DNA of 48,662 bases, from the NCBI GenBank assembly GCA_002305925.1, contig DBRL01000018.1, positions 1 to 48,662 of the forward strand, written 5' to 3'. Made by a program: the position numbers and the translations under genes. The first letter of the stretch is position 1. Each line of letters starts with the position of its first letter. The notes under the pieces are model-generated. The model worked only from the letters and a program-made list of their open reading frames with translations. It was not told where the DNA came from and did no database searches. Shown one piece after another: positions 17,671 through 24,347 of the stretch. The stretch is from Candidatus Peregrinibacteria bacterium UBA1369 (GTDB lineage Bacteria; Patescibacteriota; Gracilibacteria; UBA1369).

Positions 17671-18609
17671 ATGCTTCAAATCCTTGCCGTAATCGCGCCG
17701 CTTTTTCTGATAATTTTTTTTAGTGCTTTGGTACAGAAATATCGCCGGCTTGGTGAGGAATGGTCACAAGTCTTCAATCAATACGCGCTCAAGGTTGGCT
17801 TGCCTGTTCTGATTTTCACTGCCCTGGCCCAGGCCCCTTTCTCCTTCGGCGCGGAAACCGGCTTGTTGGTTGCCAATTCAGCCTTTATTATCATCGTTAT
17901 GCTCGCCGGATTGATTGTCGGCAAAGTCTTTAAGTTGTCCCGGAAACTTTTGCGCACGATCTTCATCTGTCTGGCTTTCGGTAATGTGGCCTATCTCGGC
18001 ATTCCAGTATTAGTGCAGACCGGAGGGGAGCACGTTCTTCCCCAGGTCACTTTGATTGTGGGAGTTTATCTTTTCTGGATCTTTTCGCTGGGCATCGGCT
18101 TCCTGGAATATTCTGCAGCGCCAAAAGGCAAAGATGCGCTCAAAAAAACTTTGCTTGGAATTGTCCAAAACCCGCTGCTGCTGGCCGTTTTATTTGGTCT
18201 GTTTTTCGGCGGATTGGGGCTGGGGCTGCCCGGAGTGGTCAGGCAGACGCTGGAAATGATTACCGCCTCGGTTACCCCCACTGTGCTGATTGTCATCGGT
18301 CTTTTTATCGGCGGCTCCCACCTGGGCCGATGGAAAGAATGGTTACCTGCGCTGTTTTTTTCGCTGGTAACTCTGCTTTTATTGCCAGCCATTTTTTATT
18401 TCGGCATCAAATTTTGCAATATGCCGCCTTTCTGGTATTCCACTTCGATTATTCAGGCCGCCATGCCCCTCGCCATCACGCCCTTTGCCCTGGCCGAGCG
18501 CTACGGACTGGACAAAAACTTCATTGCCCGCTCCATCGTTCTCAGCACGATACTCTCTGTGCTTTCCCTGCCCTTCTGGATTGACCTGCTCACTTTCCAG
18601 GTTTTCTGA
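17671..18609 (+). CDS. AEC (auxin efflux carrier) family transporter
   Basis: 312 aa with about ten membrane helices in two groups separated by a short loop near residues 150-165 (SAAPKGKDALKK), the AEC/bile-acid-transporter-like topology. It starts with ATG and the typical N-terminal helix. Landmarks are GNVAYLGIPVL in the middle and QAAMPLAITPFALAERYGLD near the end. Family members export or import organic acids such as malate, or amino acids; the substrate is unknown. The gene follows the M14-like gene by 46 bp and ends 8 bp from the convergent SET gene. Confidence 0.88.
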   Translation: MLQILAVIAPLFLIIFFSALVQKYRRLGEEWSQVFNQYALKVGLPVLIFTALAQAPFSFGAETGLLVANSAFIIIVMLAGLIVGKVFKLSRKLLRTIFICLAFGNVAYLGIPVLVQTGGEHVLPQVTLIVGVYLFWIFSLGIGFLEYSAAPKGKDALKKTLLGIVQNPLLLAVLFGLFFGGLGLGLPGVVRQTLEMITASVTPTVLIVIGLFIGGSHLGRWKEWLPALFFSLVTLLLLPAIFYFGIKFCNMPPFWYSTSIIQAAMPLAITPFALAERYGLDKNFIARSIVLSTILSVLSLPFWIDLLTFQVF

Positions 18610-18617
18610 AGACAAAT

Positions 18618-19124
18618 TCAGCGATATTGGTCGGCAATAAATTTTGGTACTATACCCAGGTGCAAGTATTTGTTGCGCAACGCCTCAGGCAAAAAACAGA
18701 AATCCCTGATCACCCCGCGGCAAATTTTTTCACCACAGAGGCAGTCCATTTCCCAGTCCCTTTCGTCCATATAAGTTGAATAGTCCCAAAGAATTTCCTC
18801 GCCGGCCGGGATTTCCTCAATTGCCGTCAGGAAAAAACGTCCATCCTTTTCCACCAGGCCGGCATTTGGACAGCAGGAATGGTTGAAAAAATCATCAAAT
18901 CCACCGGAGGCGCCAAGGTACAAGTCCCGTCCAATCTGCAAATAGCGGTCGTCCTCCGGCTTTTGCAGTGCAGGAATTTCTTCTTCCTTAACTTGCGGAC
19001 CGCTAAACTCCATGATCTCTTCCCCATTCCTGAAATTCCGCAGGGCTACGACAGTTTTCCCCAATAAAGGGTGGTCCTTCAAAATTAATGAACTCATCAA
19101 GTTGTTGAAAAAACAACTCATCAT
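18618..19124 (-). CDS. SET-domain protein (putative lysine methyltransferase)
   Basis: 168 aa, essentially only a SET domain. The N-terminal GKTVVALRNFRNGEEIMEFSG, the pseudoknot motif FFNHSCCPNAG and EEILWDYST are the SAM- and lysine-channel motifs. A short post-SET-like segment CLCGEKICRG follows. These enzymes methylate protein lysines with SAM. SET proteins are mainly eukaryotic but occur in scattered bacteria. No target is indicated by context: neighbours are a transporter and a DUF378 protein. The first Met is at 19124; Met10 (19097) begins closer to the conserved region. Confidence 0.88.
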   Translation of the reverse strand: MMSCFFNNLMSSLILKDHPLLGKTVVALRNFRNGEEIMEFSGPQVKEEEIPALQKPEDDRYLQIGRDLYLGASGGFDDFFNHSCCPNAGLVEKDGRFFLTAIEEIPAGEEILWDYSTYMDERDWEMDCLCGEKICRGVIRDFCFLPEALRNKYLHLGIVPKFIADQYR

Positions 19125-19188
19125 TAAACAAAATTCATCCCGGTCTCAAGCGTACTTTTTTCTTAGCTTGCCGCGGTGACGTGATGTG

Positions 19189-19217
19189 TTGTAATCAAAA
19201 CAGGTTTATTTCATAAT
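19189..19217 (+). promoter_or_regulatory. Promoter of the DUF378 gene
   Basis: TTGTAA (19189-19194) and CATAAT (19212-19217) have a 17-bp spacer. The -10 lies only 11 bases before the ATG, so the transcript would carry almost no 5' leader. Confidence 0.55.
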
Positions 19218-19228
19218 CCAAAATAAAC

Positions 19229-19453
19229 ATGAAAATTGTTGGAATAATCGCGGTAATTTTGACCGTGGTCGGCGCTCTCAATTGGGGCCTGGTCGGTTTG
19301 GGCATGTTTCTGAATTACAATCTCAACCTGGTTAATCTCCTGGTTGGTGCTTGGCCAACCCTGGAAGCAGTAGTCTATCTATTGGTAGGACTTTCTGCCA
19401 TTCTGGTCGCCTGGGCTCATCTGTCCGGTAAATGCGGCATGTGCGAAAAATAG
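19229..19453 (+). CDS. DUF378 family small membrane protein
   Basis: 74 aa with two hydrophobic helices (~4-25 and ~45-65). The opening KIVGIIAVILTVVGALNWGLVGL is the hallmark of DUF378 proteins, whose function is not established. The C-terminus ends KCGMCEK with a CxxC pair. It has its own promoter and an intrinsic terminator immediately downstream, so it is a single-gene transcript. Confidence 0.9.
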   Translation: MKIVGIIAVILTVVGALNWGLVGLGMFLNYNLNLVNLLVGAWPTLEAVVYLLVGLSAILVAWAHLSGKCGMCEK

Positions 19454-19482
19454 GCCGTACGGCTTCTAGCACAGCACAAAAA

Positions 19483-19506
19483 CAGGCCCAGAGGCCTGCT
19501 TTTTTA
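19483..19506 (+). terminator. Intrinsic terminator of the DUF378 gene
   Basis: A stem CAGGCC/GGCCTG with a CAGA loop is followed by C and six T. Confidence 0.85.
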
Positions 19507-19517
19507 TTTGCAGTCTA

Positions 19518-19569
19518 CGCTCCGGCAAAGGCGCGGCTTTGCCTCCGCTGCGGCCGCTAGGCTCGCATC
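19518..19569. repeat. REP-like repeat, copy B
   Basis: CGCTCCGGC, then GGCAAAG-GCGCGG-CTTTGCC, then CCGCTGCGGCCGCTAGGCTCGCATC. It is the only copy not touching a tRNA. Confidence 0.7.
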
Positions 19570-19660
19570 AGTTGTCGTCGCGCTGCGCTCCAGATGGGCC
19601 TGGCTAAAACTCTCCGCAAAATTCGACATGGCGTCTTATTTTACTGTCGAGTTTTTCCTT

Positions 19661-19720
19661 CGCTACGGCAAAGGCGCGGCTTTGCCTGCGCTTCGGTCGC
19701 CATGCTCGCATCTCAAAATG
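19661..19720. repeat. REP-like repeat, copy C (adjacent to tRNA-Ser UGA)
   Basis: Same order as copy A: CGCTACGGC, GGCAAAG-GCGCGG-CTTTGCC, and a right end GCTCGCATCTCAAAATGG running straight into the tRNA 3' end. The segment between copies B and C (19570-19660) has no gene. Confidence 0.7.
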
Positions 19721-19810
19721 GCGGAGAGAGAGGGATTCGAACCCCCGAGGCCCCGTGAGGGGCCTAACGGTTTTCAAGACCGCCGCTTTCGACCACTCAG
19801 CCATCTCTCC
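19719..19810 (-). tRNA. tRNA-Ser (anticodon UGA)
   Basis: On the minus strand the acceptor stem GGAGAGA pairs with UCUCUCC. The anticodon loop is CUUGAAA, the long variable arm is GGCCCCUCACGGGGCC, the discriminator is G73 and the CCA is encoded. Confidence 0.96.
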
Positions 19811-19936
19811 GCGTGCCGTCAAAGGCGCTGGCATATTAACCAAGTTTCAGCGGACGTTCAAGAATTATTTATATTCTTCTCATTCCGGGTTCATGGCGAC
19901 CATCTATTTTGGGGGCGTAATTTAACCCTCTTTGTC

Positions 19937-20257
19937 ATGAACATTTCTATCGCCAACCTGCCGCGGGTACTGGGGGACATCTTGATTCTTCCTCAGGAAA
20001 GGGCTCTGGCCAACCGGTGGGGCAAATCTTTGAGACTGCGCCGTCGTGAATATCAGCTGCTCAACCTGCTGGCATCCCATCAGCGGCAGGTGATCGACCG
20101 GCTGACCATCGAGGAGACAGTCTGGCAATACGGCAGCTTTGCCGGAAGCAACACCATCGAAGTACATTTAAGCGCTTTGCGGCAAAAATTGCGGCAGCTG
20201 AGCCGGCTGGTCAGAATTGAAACGGTGCGCGGAGTCGGTTATCGGCTGATCGCCTGA
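19937..20257 (+). CDS. Stand-alone OmpR/PhoB-type winged-helix DNA-binding protein
   Basis: 106 aa from the ATG at 19937. A longer reading frame exists upstream but runs through the tRNA-Ser and a repeat, so it is not credible. Almost the whole protein is a Trans_reg_C winged helix: LRLRRREYQLLNLLASHQRQVIDR, then EETVWQYGSFAGSNTIEVHLSALRQKL as recognition helix, and the C-terminal hairpin RIETVRGVGYRLIA. The phosphoacceptor receiver domain of a normal response regulator is missing. It probably acts as a DNA-binding transcription regulator that does not depend on its own phosphorylation. Targets are unknown. Confidence 0.88.
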   Translation: MNISIANLPRVLGDILILPQERALANRWGKSLRLRRREYQLLNLLASHQRQVIDRLTIEETVWQYGSFAGSNTIEVHLSALRQKLRQLSRLVRIETVRGVGYRLIA

Positions 20258-20305
20258 ATTGGATTACCGTATACAGGATCGGAGAAAACAGCATCACGCC
20301 CCCCG

Positions 20306-21538
20306 TTATAAATTCTGTAAATACTTAATTGCCTCTTCCAGCTGACGGTCATAGCGGTTTTCATAATCCTTTTCAGTCAGTTCTATGGTGCGATCCGGCT
20401 CTATACCGTTGCCGTTTAATTCACGTCCCAGCGGTGACAGCCAGCGTGCGATCGTAAAACGCAGACTGGAACCGTCTGGCAGCGGATCTACTTCCTGTAC
20501 GGTGCCCTTGCCATAGCTGGTTTCGCCCATAATTACACCTCTTTTCAGGTCCTGTACCGCGGCGGCTACGATCTCCGAGGCCGAAGCGGAACCCCGGTTA
20601 ATCAACACCACCAGCGGCAAATCGGGAAACTGGGGAGCGCCATCGGTAAGAAGATTCTCCCTCAATTCGGGGTCGCGGTATTCAATAGTTACCACTTTCG
20701 TTTCACCCCGGACAAAGGCCGACAGAATATCCACGGCTCCATTGAGGTAGCCGCCGCCGTTGAAACGCAAGTCCAGTATTATGCCTTGGGGTGATTTTTG
20801 CTTGATTTCATTCATCGCCCGAATAAATTCCAGTCTGGTGTCATCGCTGAAAGAATTGACTTCCACATGCCAGATGCCGTCTTCTTTTTCGGTGTAAATT
20901 ACACTTTCCAGTGTGATGGTGTCGCGTTTGATAGTCAGTTCAAAGGGTTTGTCGCGGTCCTCGCGTATCACGGTCAGCACCACCTCGGTACCCTTGGGCC
21001 CGCGTATCAGCTTGATTGCGTCCAGAAGAGGCATATCCAGGGTTATTTGATCGTCGATTTGAATTACCACATCATTTGGCAGCAGGCCGGCTTTTTCGGC
21101 GGGAGAGCCTTTGACCGTGTTTAATACGGTCAGCAATTGGTCGCGAATAGACATTTCCGCACCGATTCCTTCCAGTTCGGAATTAAGTGTTTCGTTAAAA
21201 TCCATCGTATCCTGTGGATCCATGAATTCGGTGTAGGGATCGTTCAGGGCGTAAACCATGCCACGGACTGCCCCGTAGGACATCGCCGTCCCGTCCAGGT
21301 CGTTACTGTCCAGATATTTTTCTTCCAGAATATCTTTCACGGCCCAGAGCGGCTTCAGGTCAAGCTGCTGCGTAGTGCCGGACATACCGTTGAGAATCGA
21401 GTTCAAAGCAGTACTGCCATCCCCGTTTGACTGTACGGAGAGGCTGTGTGTCGGCAGGGAGTTACCCACCAGCAGGCCGGTGGAGAAAACTACACCGAAA
21501 ATTGCTATATAACTGGCTATTCTTGTACTTTTTTTCAT
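20306..21538 (-). CDS. S41 carboxyl-terminal processing peptidase (CtpA/Prc-like)
   Basis: 410 aa, secreted or membrane-anchored by the N-terminal hydrophobic segment (~8-27). An N-terminal helical region precedes a PDZ domain (~120-200, LLTVLNTVKGSPAEKAGLLPNDVVIQID) and the S41 protease core (IILDLRFNGGGYLNGAVDI). The Ser-Lys dyad is present: GSASASE at 316-322 and K344 in SYGKGTVQ. It trims C-termini of extracytoplasmic proteins in envelope quality control or signalling. It is the second gene of a likely ymdB-ctpA transcript, with a 77-bp gap that contains a stem-loop. Confidence 0.94.
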   Translation of the reverse strand: MKKSTRIASYIAIFGVVFSTGLLVGNSLPTHSLSVQSNGDGSTALNSILNGMSGTTQQLDLKPLWAVKDILEEKYLDSNDLDGTAMSYGAVRGMVYALNDPYTEFMDPQDTMDFNETLNSELEGIGAEMSIRDQLLTVLNTVKGSPAEKAGLLPNDVVIQIDDQITLDMPLLDAIKLIRGPKGTEVVLTVIREDRDKPFELTIKRDTITLESVIYTEKEDGIWHVEVNSFSDDTRLEFIRAMNEIKQKSPQGIILDLRFNGGGYLNGAVDILSAFVRGETKVVTIEYRDPELRENLLTDGAPQFPDLPLVVLINRGSASASEIVAAAVQDLKRGVIMGETSYGKGTVQEVDPLPDGSSLRFTIARWLSPLGRELNGNGIEPDRTIELTEKDYENRYDRQLEEAIKYLQNL

Positions 21539-21561
21539 ATGGATTGATCTGGGCTTAGATT

Positions 21562-21612
21562 GGCCGGACGCCGCAGATCGGAGACGGGGTTTTGTCTGCG
21601 GTACAGGCCGGC
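21562..21612 (-). other. Stem-loop between ymdB and ctpA
   Basis: CCGCAGA (21571-21577) pairs with TCTGCGG (21595-21601), flanked by a second complementary pair GCCGG (21563-21567) and CCGGC (21608-21612). There is no T-run, so it may be a processing or stability element rather than a terminator. Confidence 0.4.
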
Positions 21613-21615
21613 AAA

Positions 21616-22434
21616 TTATATACCAATCGGGGCAATTTGTATTCTTTCAATTTTTGCCGCCAGTCCACTGGCCTGGTTCGTTTCCACCAGCAGTGCCCCA
21701 AAGCGCGTCGGCCCTTCGCCAACCTCGTGGCGTACCGGTAACTGCTTGAGAAAACCTTCAATTATGATTTCTTTTTTCACTCCGATGATTGAGTCGATTA
21801 CTCCGGTCATACCCAGGTCGCTGATATAAGCGGTGCCGGCGGGTAAAATCTGTTCGTCCGCAGTCTGGACATGTGTATGGGTCCCGCAGACCGCGCTGAC
21901 CCGTCCGTCCAGATAATGGGCCAGGGCCATTTTTTCCGAACCGGCCTCGGCATGGAAATCCACCACGATCGCCGCCAGGGTTTTGCCCAATTCCAGACCG
22001 TCAGACTTGAGTTTTTCGAGGATAACATCGGCGGCTCGGAAAGGGTCGTCGAGATGGTTCGGCATATAGACGCGTCCCATCAGGTTGATCACGGCCACTT
22101 TGCCGCCTTTCTCTGCAGTATCCATTACTGCATAGCCGCGGCCGGGTGTGCCGATGGGGTAATTTGCCGGTCTGATCAGCGGATAGTCGGACTGGTTCAG
22201 CAGCGGCACAATGTCCGCCACTTTCCAGATATGGTTGCCGCCTGTAAAGGCGTCCACGCCATAGCTCTGCAATTCGCGCACCATTGTGTCCGAAACGCCT
22301 TTACCGTGATGCAGGTTTTCGGCATTTACTACGACAAAGTCGATTTTCCGGTCATTTTTCAGCGCGGGCAGTACTTTGGCCAGGGTTTTTCGGCCAGGTT
22401 TAGCGAACACGTCGCCGATCAGCAGTATTTTCAT
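21616..22434 (-). CDS. YmdB-family metallophosphoesterase (cyclic-nucleotide phosphodiesterase-like)
   Basis: 272 aa, normal for the TIGR00282/YmdB family. Metal-binding motifs appear in order: GDVFAKPGR at the N-terminus, VVNAENLHHGKG, TGGNHIW, VDFHAEAGSEKMALAHYLDG and GTHTHVQTADE. The Bacillus homologue hydrolyses 2',3'-cyclic nucleotides and affects biofilm and RNA turnover; that role is assumed by homology. The gene is transcribed away from recA, and its promoter region contains a perfect 17-bp dyad. Confidence 0.92.
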   Translation of the reverse strand: MKILLIGDVFAKPGRKTLAKVLPALKNDRKIDFVVVNAENLHHGKGVSDTMVRELQSYGVDAFTGGNHIWKVADIVPLLNQSDYPLIRPANYPIGTPGRGYAVMDTAEKGGKVAVINLMGRVYMPNHLDDPFRAADVILEKLKSDGLELGKTLAAIVVDFHAEAGSEKMALAHYLDGRVSAVCGTHTHVQTADEQILPAGTAYISDLGMTGVIDSIIGVKKEIIIEGFLKQLPVRHEVGEGPTRFGALLVETNQASGLAAKIERIQIAPIGI

Positions 22435-22454
22435 ATTGTCTCTATATGGCGAAA

Positions 22455-22471
22455 TATACTGTTACAGTATA
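22455..22471. promoter_or_regulatory. 17-bp perfect dyad upstream of ymdB, possible operator
   Basis: TATACTGTTACAGTATA is symmetric around its central T. It lies 21 bases upstream of the ymdB start, and on the minus strand TATACT could be the -10 hexamer, with TTGTAC 15 bp further upstream. A repressor bound here would block the promoter. Confidence 0.5.
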
Positions 22472-22579
22472 ACTATAAAAGGTCAAGTACAAGCAAAATT
22501 AGGGCTGAAAATTAAGCTTCATTTCATTTTTCCGGCTTATACTGACAGCACATTTCCCCCTCCTGTACAGGGTAAAATC

Positions 22580-22608
22580 TTGACGGTGAGTATTTGCTCA
22601 CCTAAGAT
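22580..22608 (+). promoter_or_regulatory. recA promoter with a dyad operator filling the spacer
   Basis: TTGACG (22580-22585) and TAAGAT (22603-22608) are separated by 17 bp. The 18-bp dyad GGTGAGTATTTGCTCACC (22585-22602) has two perfect 6-base arms and fills the region between the hexamers. Such placement is typical of a repressor operator, and the SOS repressor is the obvious candidate. The sequence does not match the E. coli or Bacillus LexA boxes. Confidence 0.6.
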
Positions 22609-22647
22609 TGTGGCGAATGTAAAAATATTTTTAACCAAGTAAAAATT

Positions 22648-23760
22648 ATGGCTATGTCATCGGAAAAACAGAAGGCGGTTGAATTGGCGATGTCGCAGAT
22701 TGAACGCGCTTTCGGCAAGGGGGCGATCATGAAAATGGGCGAACCGCACAATATTGCCATCGAAACTTTCTCCACCGGTTCCCTTTCACTCGACTTGGCT
22801 CTGGGCGGTGGTGTACCCAAGGGCAGAATCATTGAGGTTTATGGCCCGGAAAGTTCGGGCAAAACTACACTAACCCTGCATATGATTGCCGAAATTCAGA
22901 AGGGCGGTGGCATGGCTGCTTTCGTTGACGCCGAGCATGCCCTCGACCCGGAATATGCCCGCCGCATCGGCCTGGATATGGACAGCCTGCTGGTATCGCA
23001 GCCGGACAGCGGCGAGCAGGCCCTGGAAATCGCCGAGACCTTGGTACGGTCCAATGCCATTGACCTGATTGTCATCGACTCGGTCGCCGCACTCACTCCC
23101 AAGGCCGAAATCGAGGGGGATATGGGGGATTCACACATGGGACTGCAGGCCAGGCTGATGAGTCAGGCCCTGCGCAAGCTCACCGCCGCCATCAGCAAGT
23201 CCAAAACCACGGTTGTGTTTATCAATCAGCTGCGCATGAAGATTGGCGTCATGTTTGGCAACCCGGAGACGACCACCGGCGGCAACGCCCTCAAGTTCTA
23301 TTCCTCCGTACGCATGGAGATTCGTTCCATTGGCAAACTGGAGGAGGGCACCGGCGAGGACAAAAATTATATCGGTAACCGGGTCAAGGTAAAGGTGGTC
23401 AAGAACAAGGTTGCGCCGCCATTCAAAACAGCCGAATTCGATATACTCTACAAGAGGGGCATCAGTAAGGTCGGCGATATACTCGATTTGGCCGCCAGAT
23501 TTGAAATAATCAAGAAAGCTGGAGCCTTCTACAGCTACGGGGAGGAGAAAATCGGTCAGGGCCGTGAAAACGCCAAGGAGTATTTGGCCAGAGCGGAAAA
23601 CAAAAAAATCCTCCAGGCCATCGAAAAGGAAGTCCTCAAAAAAGCCAAGGCATTCGAGCTGGCCCAAATTGATCAGGGCGAACAGGTGGCCAAAGCTGCT
23701 TCCGCGCCATCCGCTCATGAAGTGGCTCGTGCGGCCAGGGCAGTTGCCGAGAAAAAGTAA
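22648..23760 (+). CDS. recA: Recombinase RecA
   Basis: 370 aa, normal length. Forms filaments on single-stranded DNA for homologous recombination and SOS induction. The Walker A motif GPESSGKTT lies at about 66-74. Other landmarks are VDAEHALDPEYARRIG, LIVIDSVAALTPKAEIEGDMGDSHMGLQARLMSQALRKL, and loop L2 near FINQLRMKIGVMFGNPETTTGG. The C-terminal tail is Ala/Lys-rich, less acidic than in E. coli. It has its own promoter with a putative operator and is followed by recX after a strong hairpin. Confidence 0.99.
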   Translation: MAMSSEKQKAVELAMSQIERAFGKGAIMKMGEPHNIAIETFSTGSLSLDLALGGGVPKGRIIEVYGPESSGKTTLTLHMIAEIQKGGGMAAFVDAEHALDPEYARRIGLDMDSLLVSQPDSGEQALEIAETLVRSNAIDLIVIDSVAALTPKAEIEGDMGDSHMGLQARLMSQALRKLTAAISKSKTTVVFINQLRMKIGVMFGNPETTTGGNALKFYSSVRMEIRSIGKLEEGTGEDKNYIGNRVKVKVVKNKVAPPFKTAEFDILYKRGISKVGDILDLAARFEIIKKAGAFYSYGEEKIGQGRENAKEYLARAENKKILQAIEKEVLKKAKAFELAQIDQGEQVAKAASAPSAHEVARAARAVAEKK

Positions 23761-23776
23761 TTTGAAGTCAGTATCA

Positions 23777-23811
23777 GTTCAGCCGCCCACCGTTTCGGCG
23801 GGCGGCTGAAC
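23777..23811 (+). terminator. Hairpin between recA and recX
   Basis: A 12-bp perfect stem, GTTCAGCCGCCC with GGGCGGCTGAAC, plus an inner CCG/CGG. No T-run follows, so it probably slows or partly terminates transcription. That would lower recX relative to recA, as the recA-recX intergenic hairpin does in E. coli. Confidence 0.6.
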
Positions 23812-23825
23812 TTACAAAATCAACA

Positions 23826-24347
23826 ATGAATTCCAGACAACAAAAACTATTGGGATATTGTTACGATCTGTTGGCCAGACGCCGTTACAGTATACGTGAA
23901 ATGGTCACGCGCCTGGAGGCGCGCAATCACAAGTCGTCCGACCCCTGCAGCGAGGATGAGCTCAGGCAGATATTGGAAGGGTTGCTCAAAGCCAATCTGC
24001 TCAATGACCGTGATTATGCCAGTTTCTACCTTGAATCCCAGTTACGCCGGAAACCGGTCGGACCGATGAAAATTAAAATGCAGTTGCGTCATCGCGGCAT
24101 CGACGAGGATATTATTAAACAGGTAATCAATGCGGCGCAGTTGGACGCTCTGCAGCTGGCCCGAGATCTTCTTGGTAAAAAAACACGCCTCTACACCGCA
24201 GCCCAGTTACGTGATCGTAAAGTACAAGCCCGCCTGCTGCGTTTACTGGCCGCTAATGGGTTTGCAGCGGCCACTGCAGGCCGCGCCTTGCGAGAGACAC
24301 TCATTCCTTTTCCTTCAGATGCGGAGGAAGACTGTCAATCTCCTTGA
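23826..24347 (+). CDS. recX: RecA regulatory protein RecX
   Basis: 173 aa with the tandem three-helix RecX repeats: LGYCYDLLARRRYSIREMVTRLEARNH, then LLNDRDYASFYLESQLRRKPVGPMKIKMQLRHRGIDEDIIKQVI, then a third repeat ending NGFAAATAGRAL. RecX binds within RecA filaments and modulates their activity. It lies directly downstream of recA in the usual order. Its last 47 bp overlap the end of the convergent gene at 24301. Confidence 0.93.
   Translation: MNSRQQKLLGYCYDLLARRRYSIREMVTRLEARNHKSSDPCSEDELRQILEGLLKANLLNDRDYASFYLESQLRRKPVGPMKIKMQLRHRGIDEDIIKQVINAAQLDALQLARDLLGKKTRLYTAAQLRDRKVQARLLRLLAANGFAAATAGRALRETLIPFPSDAEEDCQSP

Noticed and set aside
19508..20257. A 249-aa plus-strand ORF
   Set aside because: Its first half runs through a REP-like repeat and antisense to tRNA-Ser(UGA). 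Only the part from 19937 has protein-like sequence (winged helix).
22580..22608. Standard LexA box in the recA promoter
   Set aside because: The dyad GGTGAG-N6-CTCACC matches neither the CTGT-N8-ACAG nor the GAAC-N4-GTTC consensus, so no LexA assignment is made.
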